Under the pieces are notes generated by a model, which was not told where the DNA came from, made no database searches, and saw nothing but the letters and a program-made list of their open reading frames with translations. The translations under genes were made by a program, and so were the position numbers. Positions 15,699-27,277 of a DNA stretch of 64,000 bases are shown here, piece by piece (position 1 is the first letter of the stretch; each line of letters opens with the position of its first letter). Source of the stretch: Caenorhabditis remanei (lineage: Eukaryota; Nematoda; Chromadorea; Rhabditida; Rhabditidae); the NCBI RefSeq assembly GCF_010183535.1, contig NC_071330.1:10645717-10709716 (forward strand), given 5' to 3'.

Positions 15699-16514
15699 TC
15701 AAAAATAAAATCCAAAATCGTATCCATCACAACCGTATCCGCCATAATATCCATCATAGAACGGATCAAAAACTACCGTATCATAATAATATGGATAAGG
15801 ACTCATGATGACTGGAGGTGGTCCAACAATCACTGGAGGAGGTGGTCCATAATACGGAGGTCTATATCCAGGTGGCGGTGGTGGACGATGACGTGGCGGT
15901 GGCGGTGGAGGTGGACGTCCAGATGGAGGAGGCGGACGACGAGGTGGGATCGGTGGCGGCGCGGGACGAGATGATGACTGAAAAATATGAAAAGTGTTAT
16001 GAGAAGTTAGTAACTTTGATACCGGTTTGGAGCTTTCTCTTGTTTTTTTCTTTGACTCTGAATTGGATTTTTGCTGATTTTGAACTGGTTCAGGAGCCGC
16101 CGATGCGGATGGACCAGAAGCAGTCGTAGGTGGAGCAGGAGAGGGATATGGTGTCTCGTCCTCATCTCGATTCTCTTTTAGTTTCGTCTCAGCTTCATTC
16201 TCAACTGGTTGTTCCACTGATTTCTCTTTTTCAACTTGTTTATTTTCTTTCTCCTTCTTTATCATATTTCCTTCTCTCTCTTGATTTTTTTCATTTTGAA
16301 TTCTCGGATCAATCGACTCTGCGGAACGTTTCGATGGTTTGTTTTTCATAGTTTGCTCATAAGAAGGTGGCGGTCCTTTTGGGTAATGTCGAGGCTTAAA
16401 ATAGTATAATTGACATCGAAAATAATAATTTCTCGAATAATTTACCACTGGTTCTCTGCGAGTTGCCGATGAAGTTGACTGATTTCTCGCTTTTTTCGAT
16501 TGACAGCATCCCAT
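15699..16514 (-). CDS. Lipid-anchored proline-rich protein (unknown function)
   Basis: Three exons (16446-16514, 16023-16394, 15699-15977) give 239 residues. The start MGCCQSKK combines an N-myristoylation glycine with two palmitoylation-type cysteines and basic residues, so I infer anchoring to the inner membrane face. A PPPSYE motif near residue 33 resembles a WW-domain (PPxY) ligand. A charged Lys/Glu middle follows, then poly-Pro runs (PPPIPPRRPPPPSGRP) fitting SH3 or profilin binding, and a Tyr/Gly-rich tail ending in DGYDFGFYF. The upstream codon TTG at 16520 is not used as start because the ATG creates the lipidation signal. No close family recognised. Confidence 0.7.
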   Translation of the reverse strand: MGCCQSKKARNQSTSSATRREPVVNYSRNYYFRCQLYYFKPRHYPKGPPPSYEQTMKNKPSKRSAESIDPRIQNEKNQEREGNMIKKEKENKQVEKEKSVEQPVENEAETKLKENRDEDETPYPSPAPPTTASGPSASAAPEPVQNQQKSNSESKKKTRESSKPVSKLLTSHNTFHIFQSSSRPAPPPIPPRRPPPPSGRPPPPPPPRHRPPPPPGYRPPYYGPPPPVIVGPPPVIMSPYPYYYDTVVFDPFYDGYYGGYGCDGYDFGFYF

Positions 16515-16832
16515 TTTCAAGATATTTAAGTACTTAAAATGATCAAACTAAACGGAAATGAATGGGAAATATTCTGATTTTCGGAAAGTTTGTGAATCTA
16601 TTTATTTGTTTATTTCATTGATACGCGTGCTCTACATGAAGGAATTGGAATTTTACAATAAAAAAACGAAATAGCTTGAACGCGTTAGTTTTTTGAGAGA
16701 TTAACTCTTTTTGTTTTCTTTCCAACTCTTTTTGTAACTGTTTTCTCATTGAACTTTATCATCAGAACTCATGAATGCTACAGTAGTCTCTGTTCATTTT
16801 TATTTTTATGAGCAATGAAGTTCAATAAATGA

Positions 16833-17596
16833 TTATGCAGCCACAGCCATGATTTGTTCGTCTCCACGATTCTGATAATAGTAATAAAGCATTCGGAACA
16901 TGAGAATAACTACAGCAATTGCAAGAATTATCTCAATGCATCCAAAAATGATTGCAGCTGTTAATTCACTTTGAGTTCTTTGAGTCCAATGATCTTCACC
17001 CTTCAACTGTGCTGCCTGAATGGTGACAACAATTTCAAAAATGATGAATGCAACCTGAAAAATAGATTGGAAGCTAGAAAAGGTTATGATGGATTATACC
17101 CAGACACAAAAGTTGACTGCAAAATTGATGATATTCGAAAAGTATTCAGGAAGAAAAATGATGAGACCCATGAAAAGAGTGGATAGAGTCTGAAATTCAG
17201 TTAATCTCATCTAGTTTAATACTTTCTAAATCTCACAAGCCAGACGAATGAGGAAAAATATTTCGAAAGGATCCAATTGAGAATTGCGACAACTACAAGA
17301 ACAGTGGCGATTCCGAGCATAACAAATTTAGTTGCACAACACGGAAAAAGCATTTCATCTGGTTCAGCAGCCCATTCAAATCCGGCTGTTTTACGAGGTG
17401 ACTCCTGTTCTGTTTCATCTTCTGCAGTCGATTCGTTTCGGTTTTTCATCTGAAATTCACACCGGATTTACAATTTGAGATTCGGTTATTTTCGGGGAAA
17501 TGATTTCCACCACTTCAGATTTCTAACTGTAGAACGAGTAGGAAATAAACTTACTTTGGATGTCAAATTAACGGAAACGTAGCTGGTGTTGTCCAT
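16833..17596 (-). CDS. Four-helix membrane protein, paralogue of 12566-13149
   Basis: Four exons (17555-17596, 17237-17449, 17100-17189, 16833-17054) give 188 residues, all in frame with GT-AG introns. A polar acidic N-terminus (about 50 residues, KNRNESTAEDETEQESPRK) leads to four hydrophobic helices: FVMLGIATVLVVVAILNWIL, TLSTLFMGLIIFLPEYF, VAFIIFEIVVTIQAAQL and AAIIFGCIEIILAIAVVILMF. The two-Cys segment FPCCATKF before helix 1 parallels CICMPIKF in the 12566-13149 protein, and exon 3 is 90 nt in both. I infer tandem duplication with the egg gene between the copies. Function is unknown. Confidence 0.7.
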
Positions 17597-17828
17597 AGCT
17601 TTCTGATAAAAACACAATGGCTAGCCCGATTATAATCTTCTCTTTTTTTGTTTTCATATTCCTTTTTGTTCCAAAAAGTTCACGTTCGGTAATAACTTTC
17701 TTCATAAAATATTTTTTCACTCCCTATTAGTTTTCCTTTTCTCTTATCAGTTAGTACCGTCTTCTCTATCATTTTAGATTACTCTCTTCAGATTATTCTC
17801 GCATTTTTCCCTCATTTCCAGTCAAAGA

Positions 17829-19401
17829 ATGTCTCATTCCATTTCTCCGAATCCTTTTGATAACTGTCCCGGATATTATCTTCCTGATTTCTATCCATAT
17901 AAATCATGCACTAATATTTCAAACTTTTGTGAGCATGCAAAAGATATTTATAGCATTGAAATGCTTCTCCGATGGGCGATTTTTGTGATTCCGTGTTGTT
18001 TGAGCTTCTTCGCTTTCTTTCTGAATATTTATATATTCTATGTATTGATTCCTAATCTCAGGAGAATGAATAACAGGTTCGTTTTCATTATTGTTGCAGT
18101 GAAACTTTCAAACCAAGACTGAATTTCATAGTTCTGCATTTCCAGAGCAAAAAAGAAGTACGTCTTCGTTTTAAGTCGTGCAATATCTTCAACCATGTCT
18201 ATCATCTCAATATTTTTACTTCCTACAATGATTTTCTTAACTCATTTCAACTTTTGGGTCATTGCACTGTTCATTATATTTGAAATGCTGAGTTTTTTGT
18301 CATTACTCGGTAAGTCAGGTTCGAAAGAAAACCAACTGGATGCACAGACGCACAGACAGACTCATACTGAAAATGTTGTTTTCTTTCAGGAGGGATAGCT
18401 GGAACAACTCTAACAATATACCTGGCAGTCGTGCATCCTGTATACTACCAACGGGAAATGTCTCTTCGAAAATGTGTCATTTTAGTGTTTTCATTTTGGA
18501 TTTCAGCGGTTACTGTAGCGGTGAGAAGAAGGCATTAAATGACGATAACTACTTTGACTACAGATTGGTTGTGGTGTGGTTGAAGCTGCATTCGTTGGAA
18601 AATATGCTCCATTTCTGTGTGACTACAAGAGTTGTGCTGAACCTGTGTTGATATTTGGAAGTATTAAGAACACACTGATTTGAGAAAACAGAGAAAAAAC
18701 AGGAAATTTCAGTTGTATGCATATCAGTTGCATTCACTTTGTGTCTTGGAACACAGTCTTTCGTGATATTTTCGTTATGGAGACATGAGAGAAGATCAAA
18801 TAAAAGAGGAGATTATTCGAGTACTCAGAAAGCAATGACTGGAGTCAAAAGGAAGTTATTCGGGGGATTTTTTGCGTTCGGAACGATGGCTGTGTTTGAA
18901 ATTTCATCAGCGATTATGTTGGTGAATAGTGTCAGTTCACAGAATCAAGGTAGTTAGAGAATAGAAAAGGAAATAGAAAAAAGAAGAAGAAAAAGAAAAT
19001 AAAGGATGAAGAGATAGAAGAAAATAAAATAAAAAGGATAGAGCACCGTATAATGGTTTAGGTTGAGAGGACTTGTAAAAATTAAACCGAACCAATAAAA
19101 AAATTAACGATTGGTTTGCAGATATGGACCCATGTTCGATGCTTCAAGCCAGTGGAGACCGTCTACAATTCGTGATTTCCTGTGTGGTTCTCACCCTGGT
19201 ATGGACAATTGGTCTATTTATAGATCCTATATTCACCCTCTCATTCGATCCATTATTCTCAGAAACTGTGACAAGACATGTAAGCATCTAATAAAAAGAG
19301 CTTTACGAGTATACAGCTTTCAGTATTCATTGATGAAATCAAGAATTTCGAAAAAGAAGAAAAAAGAGGAAAAGACACAGTCAGACACTGGTTATCAGTG
19401 A
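17829..19401 (+). CDS. Serpentine receptor 1 (7TM, chemoreceptor-like)
   Basis: Seven exons (17829-18076, 18146-18309, 18390-18520, 18564-18660, 18713-18949, 19122-19279, 19324-19401) splice in frame. A short extracellular N-terminus with several cysteines and Asn-Ile-Ser glycosylation sites is followed by seven hydrophobic segments and a Lys-rich tail (SKKKKKEEKTQ). The segment KKKYVFVLSRAIS after helix 1 is shared with the other receptors in this array (consensus KKxYxFxxxRC). It is the most divergent member. Nematode serpentine receptors of this kind are usually expressed in sensory neurons, and the ligand cannot be read from sequence. C. elegans has uncharacterised GPCR genes on cosmid B0244 near egg-1, consistent with synteny. 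The gene looks intact. Confidence 0.75.
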
Positions 19402-19437
19402 TTCGTTATAAAACATTTTATCGATTTCCATTTTCGA

Positions 19438-21206
19438 ATGTCCGGTGACTTTTTTGAGAATTGCACTAATAGATATTCAATTGAACATGATTTCGAAAAC
19501 TGTACAAACACAACGAATCAATGTGATCTTATCTGGGTAAGAAGAGATCTTAGTTGTTTCAAAGAGTGAAAAGTTTTCAGAATATGCATTCGGCTATGGA
19601 AGTTTTCGATTGGCTTTTCTATTCAGCAACAATATTTTTTACTCTCTCTGGATTTCTGAATATTTACTGTCTGGTCTCCGCTTCTTACACTTTTTACTAC
19701 TTAAATAATGAGTGAGTCTATTGAGAAAATTGGAAGACAGTTGTAGGTTGAACTGATAACATTTTTGATTGAGGAGTTGATAGCAATCGAATATTCTTGT
19801 AGCAGGTGTTGCAAAGTTTTTTTTAAAGATCATAAGAATAAAGTTTGAGATAAATTGTTTCATATTCAGATTCCCAACAGAGAGTTAGAACGAAGCTAAC
19901 ATATCTACCGTAACCTTTTACTTTATTTCAGAATCCGGAAACATTACGTTTTCGTTCTCAGCCGTTGTTTCTCGTCAATAATTTGTGTATTCTCTCTTTT
20001 AATAACTGAAAGTGCACTGTATACTGATGCTATCTCATCTTCTTTTACTTTTTATGCAATCGGATTCTCATTTTACAATTTCAGTATGGATAGTTTGTTG
20101 TGTAAGTGTTACTTTGATGAGACATTTTTTGAATTATACTTATTTTAGTATCCTACATGATGATATCTCTTTTAACTTATTTCGGTGTTGTTCATTCATC
20201 ATTCTATAGGAGTAATGTGACTTTAAGATCTCTATATTTTACACTCGGAATAATCTGGGGATTCTCATTAACACTTGCGGTGAGCCTCTAAAGAAGATGA
20301 AGTGCCGAAGAACCGGATATTTTCAGATTCCACTGAGTCTCTATCAAGCAGCCGTCAATTCTCCCGGTCCGATCGAATGTGATCTTCATTATTGTCTGAA
20401 AGTTGTCGAATGGATCACTTGTTAGTTGAATTTCAAAAACTTTTAAACTATTATAATTCCAGTTTCCTTCGCATGTATATGTTTATTATTGAATGTTCTG
20501 CTAACTGGATTCGTTGTTATTTCTCTATACTGGCATCATTTCAAAGCCAAAAAAGTAAGTTTTCATTGTTTCTCACGTTCTATTTTCACTAATTTCCAGA
20601 ACGGAATCGAAGTTCCAGAAGTGACAAGTCGTGCTCGTGTCCGTCTAACATTCACATTCTTTGCACTGGTAATTGTCTGTTTCGTTGAATTATTCCCGTT
20701 TGGAATTCTCATAGGATTCGATCAAAGTATGATCTCTGCATGATTTTCTGAGATTCACTATAAATTTTTCAGGCGGTCTCCAAAAGTGTGAGAGTTTTTA
20801 TCAATCCGATAAGTTGTTGATTCAAGTTATTGTTTCTTCTATCGAGACTTTTTTGGGGTGAGAAAGAAAATCGTTTATTTTTTAAAAGTTTTATTATTTG
20901 AATTTCAGCTCATTGGTATTCGTGGCAGACCCGCTTATCAATATATGTTTTGATAAAAATATATTACAGACTGTGAAATTGCAGGTGGATCTGAATAGTT
21001 CAAAAAGGTTCTTAATAGCCTCCAAATTTATAGAAAAGATGGATTCGAACAAAACTTTTCGCACGCCCCCTCAAAAAATGATACGCATCACTTTTTATCG
21101 TGAAATTGTGAAATTGAAGTTTGATATCAGTCGAGACACAATCAAAATGGTTTATTGCATTATATTGATTTTGTCTCCAAATGACACAAATTGGTGGTCT
21201 TTTTGA
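19438..21206 (+). CDS. Serpentine receptor 2
   Basis: About nine exons (first at 19438-19536, next at 19581-19711 and 19932 onward). The N-terminus has the array signature FENC...YSIEHDFENC...NQCDLIW (paired cysteines and N-glycosylation sites) followed by seven hydrophobic stretches, including YFGVVHSSFYR and IPLSLYQAAV, which are shared with paralogues. The last exon reads through the conserved ADPLINICFDKNIL, then has a long low-complexity tail whose stop (21204-21206) lies 25 bases inside the first exon of receptor 3. That tail has no counterpart in paralogues, so either an unseen splice shortens it or the old 3' end was lost. The body of the gene is intact. Confidence 0.68.
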
Positions 21207-22752
21207 TAATTGCACAACTCATTTTTCATTTGAAAAAGATTACGAACAATGTGTGAATGTGACGAAAAATCCATGTCAATTGATCAAAGTTAGTTTTGAT
21301 CTGCCTCTAGAACCCAATTTCAACCATTTCAGGACATTTCAATTTCTCATTCGATTCGGTTATGGATGGGTTTCTATATTCCATCTGTTATTTGTTTTCT
21401 GGCAATTTTGGTGGATATTTATTGCCTTGTTATCACTATTTTTCTACTCCGAAGCTTGAACCAACAGTGAGTGGAAAGTCTGATTCATTTTCAAAACTTA
21501 AAATTACAGAACACGGAAAAGATACGTATTTGTTCTTGTTAGATTATCTTCTGCAATTTTGGTTGCAATTTGTATTATTCTGGTACAATCTACTAATGCA
21601 CTGGATGCTCCATTTCAAGATTCTTATACTTATTATGCTATATTCTTTGTCGTTTATGATTTCAGTATATTCAGTTTATTGGGTTAGTATCGCACTCAAT
21701 GTTTCAATATTCTCTTTCAAAATCTCAGGATCGTTCACCGGAGTTGCTGTAATAACATATTTCGGTGTGATGCGTCCATTATTCTACAGAGATCGATTGA
21801 CTCCTAAAGTGATGTATTGGGCTGCAGCTGGAATATGTATAGTTTCGGCTTGTATTTCGGTATGACGTTTTCAGAAGTTTGGTGATAATTTTTCCTGTTT
21901 TAAGATCCCAATCGGATTGTTTCAAGCAGCAGATTCTGCCGATGGACCAATAAGATGTGATAGTACGAGCTGTCAAGTAATTGTCAAATGGTTACTGTGT
22001 GAGTTATCTTACGGAACCAACGGATGAAGATAATTAAAAAAGAGAATATGCAAAAATCTATCTCTTTTTTCCCCTACTCAGAAATGTGTCCTATTCATTA
22101 TTTGTCAGGGAATACACAACAATCATTTCCCAATTTTTTTTCACGCAAACCTTACTGTTTTAAGTCAGTATTTCCTGTGTGATTCTCATCGGAGCCACTT
22201 CCACATTATTATTCGTCACGATTTCTCTCTACTGGCATAATTACAAATCGAAGAAAATGGGGAATCTGACATCATCTGCATCGGATCACGGAAGAGCTCG
22301 TTTAGCATGGACAACTGCCGTCTTGATTATTCTTTCATGTGTCGAACTCATTCCAACTGGATTATTGTTGGCTTACGGGAAGTGTGAGTGAGGAGAAACG
22401 AGTGAAATAAGAGATGGATGTTTAGATGTGTTTTCAGTATCCATATCTGATGATTGTGACAATTTTTATCGAGCTAACGAACTGTTAGTCCCCACAATCA
22501 TATCTTCGTTGGAAACTTTCATTGGGTTTGTTTTGAGGAAAAGTACTAAAATTTCAGTAGGTTTTTCAGATCAATCACGTTTCTACTCGATCCTTTCATT
22601 AATTTTTTCTTTGACACATTTCAAAACACATTTCTAACCAGGTAATCTTCTGAATGTCCATTTTTAATTGAACACCGACAAGTTTCAGATTAAATCAATC
22701 AAAAACAAGTTATTCAAACGGTCACCTGCTGTATCTGACAAAAATGAAATAG
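21181..22752 (+). CDS. Serpentine receptor 3
   Basis: Nine exons, starting ATG 21181 (TQIGGLFDNCTTHFSFEKDYEQC) and ending TAG 22750-22752. All junctions keep frame. It shares paralogue landmarks: TRKRYVFVLVR after helix 1, YFGVMRPLFYRDRLT at the middle loop, IPIGLFQAADS in helix 5, and the RARLAWTTAVLIILSCVELIP helix 6 with LDPFINFFFDT at helix 7. The first exon overlaps the predicted tail of receptor 2. I infer an intact 7TM chemoreceptor-like protein with unknown ligand. Confidence 0.72.
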
Positions 22753-22868
22753 TGACGACTAGTGATTCTTCCTAAATTCATTTCTCTATTCTAAAGTAAT
22801 TCCTTATACAAACACTCTTCAGTGCATTCTATCAATTCAGTGATGGGTCTTACTGACACGCTTTCGAA

Positions 22869-24327
22869 ATGACTAACCAGCACGCTTCGATCTTTTCCAA
22901 TTGTTCTGTACATTACGATCTGGAAGTGAATTTTGAGATATGTATCGAGGCCACAGATCCATGTTATTCTATAGAGGTATGTTTCGAGGTGGAAGAGTAG
23001 AGAGAATCAAATTTTCAGCAAATCGAAACAGCAGTCACTATATCCTATGTCGACTATTGCTCATCTGTAACACTATTCCCGCTTGCTGGCTTCATGAATA
23101 TCTATTGTCTTCTGGTTATCTTACCTATTTATCATCGCTTGCAAAATAATTCAAAAAAGAAATACATATTTCTGATTACTCGATGCATTGCCGGCCTCTT
23201 GGCTGTAACTGCGTGGCTTTTGCTTCAATGTGTTTATCTTCGATCGATGACTCCAAACACAGGAGATTCAGCTGGTTATGTATTAGCATTATCTTTGTAT
23301 ATTGGGAGTACTTATGTACTTTTAGGTATGTTCTCATCTTTTGACAAATTATATTATTTTGACATACAGGTTCCTATGTTGGAATGGCTGGAGTACTGTA
23401 TCTCGGAGTTATGAATCCAGTTGGATTTAATCAACATCTCACATTAAGACTCACCTACATAGCTGTTTGTGTCATTTTTATATTTGCTTTAATTCTATCA
23501 GTGAGTTTGGTCTACAAGGAAATACAAGTTGAATTCAAATAATCAGATTCCTCTTGCCATACTTCAAGCAGCAATTGCTATCCCAATCAGTATAAAGTGC
23601 AGAGACAAAACATGTGCTCCTGTTGTTACCCTAATTAATTGTGAGTTGTTATCTAAAGTTTCTGTCTCTCATATTAATTTTTTCAGTTATTCTCGTATCC
23701 GGATCTCTCATTATCACAACAATTACGCTGTCATTCGTATTGATCTCATTATTAAATCATCGGAATGCGTTCAAAAGACTAGATACAATGTCGAACGCAT
23801 CTTTGAACTCTGGCATTCGTCTTCTAATCTGGACACTTTTTGTGGTTATTCTCATTACGATTGCTGAAATTATTCCGTTCACTTTCATGGAAATCAGGAG
23901 AAGTGGTAATTAAAAAATAAAATTTAATGAGAAAATTCTGAAATTATGAATACACAGAAGGTACAATAACTGGTTGCTACTGGTTTTATCACGCTGGAAA
24001 GGTTATCGTAGAAGCAATATTCGCATTGATTGAATCATCGATTTGGAGTGTTGCTCTGATTGTTGACCCACTTACAAATTTGATATTAGACAGAACTGTC
24101 TCCAGACAAGCTGCTAGTCAGGTGAGCATTTTGTTTTGTTCATAAAATAACTATTCTCACAGGTAAAATGGATACAAAGAAGCTGTGAACGACTTGTTAT
24201 TTTTGTTATTGGAAAGTTCTCCAGACGGAAAAAAATCAGGGAAGAAGATGAAGAAGAAGAAAAAGTTTGTCAGGAACAAACGATCCAAACCGAAATAATT
24301 TCCTCTTCTCCGGAAATAAATCGTTGA
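22869..24327 (+). CDS. Serpentine receptor 4
   Basis: Seven exons (22869-22976, 23019-23325, 23370-23500, 23547-23640, 23687-23905, 23958-24121, 24163-24327). The N-terminus reads FSNCSVHYDLEVNFEIC then DPCYSIE. Helix 1 ends in KKKYIFLITRCIAG. SYVGMAGVLYLGVMNPVG, IPLAILQAAIAIPISIKC and VDPLTNLILDR are near-identical to receptors 5 and 6, so these three form a recent subfamily. The C-terminus is charged (EEDEEEEKVCQEQ) and presumably cytoplasmic. All splice sites are GT-AG and there are no stops in the frame. It looks functional. Confidence 0.78.
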
Positions 24328-24434
24328 AATCTCAGTTTTCATTCATATTTTTTCCAAAACCTGTATTGCAGAAACTAAAATTTTATTAGTGTTGCGAATT
24401 ACAATAAAAATGAGAATGATGATGATGACGATGG

Positions 24435-24539
24435 TTGACAATTCACTCTAAGACATTTCCCGTCATTTTTAAGGTAATTCCCTCGACAAACAATAAAATA
24501 ACACCCTATCATTTTAGTGTCATTTGACACTTTCTCTAT
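24435..24539 (+). promoter_or_regulatory. Proximal promoter of receptor 5, duplicated at receptor 6
   Basis: These 105 bases upstream of the receptor 5 ATG are, by eye, the same as 30844-30948 upstream of receptor 6. Spacing is identical (offset 6,409 in both). Each copy contains an inverted pair GTGTCA-TT-TGACAC (24517-24530 and 30926-30939) about 10-20 bases before the ATG. The conservation shows the duplication included the promoter. The role of the palindrome is not known. Confidence 0.6.
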
Positions 24540-25995
24540 ATGACTCAGCAACTTTCTTCTATTTTCTCTAATTGTTCCCAACATTATGATTTGGAAATCA
24601 TTTTCGAGTTTTGTGTCAATGCAACGGATCCATGTAGATCTATTCAAGTGTGTTTCCTGTTTTCTTTCTATTTTGAAAACTAGAATTTCAGCAAATCGAA
24701 ACTGCCGTTACTATCGCTTATGTAGATTATTATTCATCTGTTACATTATTCTCAGTTGCTGGATTGATGAATATCTACTGTCTTCTCGTTATTATACCAC
24801 TTTATCGCCGAATGCAAAATGATTCGAAAAAGAAATACATTTTCCTGATAACTCGATGTATTGCTGGTCTTTTGGCTGTAGTTTCCTGGCTTCTCATTCA
24901 ATGTATTTATCTTCGATTCATTGCTCCAACTGCCGGAAATTTTCCATATTATGTGCTAGCTCTGACTTTGTACATTGGGAGTACTTACGTACTTTTAGGT
25001 GAATTCTGGATATGATCCATTGATATTAAAAATTTATTAAAGGTTCTTATGTTGGAATGGCTGGAATACTGTATCTTGGAGTTTTAAATCCAATATCGTT
25101 TCATCAACATATCACATTACGACTCGTTTATGCAGCTGTTTGTATCTTCTTTCTTGTTGCTCTTTCACTGTCGGTAAGGGATTTCTAGCTCTTCCAAAAA
25201 GCTAATCAATTTTGAAGATCCCTCTAGCAACATTCGAAGCAGCAATGGCTATTCCAGTAACAATAAAATGCACTGACAAGTCATGTGCACCATTGGTAAC
25301 TCTCCTCAATTGTAAAATAAGTTTCACCCTTTTCGTATATTTCATCATCATTTTCAGTTGTTCTCGTTCTTGGATCTCTTATAACTGCCGCAACAACTAT
25401 CTTGTTTGTTCTGATCTCACTCTTACGCCATCGAAAAGAATTTAAAAAGCAGGATACTGTATCGAATACTAATCTAAATTCTGCAATTCGTCTGCTCACT
25501 TGGACTCTTTTCGCATTATTTCTTATTTCAATTGTCGAAATTATTCCGTTTGTTTTCATGGAAGTGAAGAAACATGGAAAGCAGTTTTAGAACAGTTAAA
25601 ACCACCAAATTACTATTTCAGAAGGACCAATGACTGGATGTTTTTGGTTTTACCACGCGAGTAAAGTGATCGGAGAAGCAGCATTCTCATTGACTGAATC
25701 TTCTCTCTGGAGTATTGCTCTTATAATTGATCCATTGACAAATGTGATTTTGGATAGAACTGTATCTAAACAAGCTGTAAGGCAGGTAATTGTAGAAATT
25801 GAGAGTTTCTATCTGGGTTCGAAAAAGTTATAATACTTACAGGCAAAATGGATGAGCAAAAGCTGTGTAGGACTGGTGAGGAGTGTGACAGGAAAGGTTT
25901 CGAAGAGAAGTACAGATGATAATAATTCTAAAGAAGAAACGCTTTCTCATGAACAAACAACACAAATTGAAATACTTTCGTCTTCAGCTGAATGA
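24540..25995 (+). CDS. Serpentine receptor 5
   Basis: Seven exons from ATG 24540 (TQQLSSIFSNCSQHYDLE) to TGA 25993-25995. It has the array's Cys-rich N-terminus, KKKYIFLITRCIAG, SYVGMAGILYLGVLNPIS, IPLATFEAAMAIPVTIKC, LLTWTLFALFLISIVEIIP and LIIDPLTNVILDRTVS. A charged Ser-rich tail ends in SSSAE. Exons 1-2 and the promoter are almost the same as those of receptor 6 (30949 onward), while later exons differ more, pointing to recent duplication or gene conversion of the 5' half. The frame is intact. Confidence 0.78.
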
Positions 25996-26081
25996 ATCAT
26001 TAAAAATTTAAATGCAAGCTTAAAATACAATATTCATTTTGGCTCTGGCCATTTTCACAAGGTTAGTTCAAGGAGACTTTT

Positions 26082-27277
26082 TTACTTGTTCTCTTCTTTG
26101 CCGTCTTCAAGAATATTGCTGGCTTGACGAGCGATGGTTTTAGTCTGAAATCAAACAATCCTATATTTTTTCAGCAAAATAAAACTGACATGACTAGTAG
26201 TGTTAGCACTGGAAAGATTCCATTCGGAACTCTTTTCCCATAATTTATTCCCTTTGAACGAGAATCCAATAATCTCGACTTCTGGTTGTTTTTCAGCCAA
26301 AAGCATGAAATTTACATTGAGAACAAGACGTTTCTTATCAATCATCATGTCCAATTGAACCTCTTCTTTGAATGCTTTTTGTCCAGAAACAAACGAAGAA
26401 TTGATAGATGGAGAAGTGTCATCAGAGACTTTGATAGGGATGACATCCAATGTTTGATGAGTTTCTTTCACTGAAAATTTATAATCTAAAAGGAAAAATG
26501 AGAGAGAATGAATACCTGTACTCAAAGTGACCATATTCTGATTCAGAGTATTCTTCATTTTAGGAGTTGCAGGTGAATTTGATCTTGATTTTTTGTCAAG
26601 TTTAACCTTTTCCTCTTTCACAGTTTCTTCTTTTTTCTCATTCACTTCATCTGGTTTTCCTTCTTCTTGACGTACTTCACGTGTCACTTTTGTCTCTTTT
26701 ACACGCAAAATTCCACGTGGAGAAATCAATGATTTTGGAGCAGAAGAAGATGAAGAAATACGAGAATCATGAAGATCTTTAGCTGTCATGTATGTCGAGT
26801 TATTGGCATTTCCAGTTGAGTACATGTATACAGAATTACCAGGAGATGTTGGTGGTTTTGAACTTATTCCTTCTTCTTTTTTCTTCTGTGATTCCACGAT
26901 TCGAGCCAAATTCTTAGAAGCTGTTGGTTTTTTTGAACTCAAACTTTTATCCAAATCAATTTCATTATCACTGTGCTTCTCTCCTTGCACTTTGATTGGA
27001 ATAGATCCGTGAAGAAGTGGACTTTTATTCGGAGTTGTTTTAGAAGCCGATTTGATATTTGATTGGAGAATTGAAGAGGAATTCAATGGAGATTTTGGGC
27101 TCTTCGGAGTAGAAGTTGCAGCTGGAAACGAGTGATAAAATGACTCGTTGACAGTAGAATTCCGTTGATCCGTCGACTTGATTGAACTCAATCTGAGGGG
27201 TTCTTCGTCTAGACGAATGAATTTTCGAGATGATTCTCTATCTGGACTTTTGGTTGTCTTTTTGAGAGAAGCATCAC
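26082..27277 (-). pseudogene. 3' half of a Ser/Arg-rich gene, cut off by an LTR element
   Basis: Minus-strand exons 26516-27277, 26190-26470 and 26082-26144 continue the frame of the 5' half (28825-30538) across the inserted element at 27278-28827. If the insertion and one target copy are ignored, the lysine-rich coding frame is uninterrupted. The encoded part is Ser/Lys/Pro-rich (SPLNSSSILQSNIKSAS, SPRGILRVKETKVTREV) and then has a compact C-terminal region with beta-like strands (VEIIGFSFKGNKLWEKSSEW) resembling a repeat of strands in the 5' half. No ATG opens the segment near its 5' end. The LTR lies in the same orientation just upstream and could drive transcription of this fragment (inference). 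Protein family not recognised. Confidence 0.65.
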
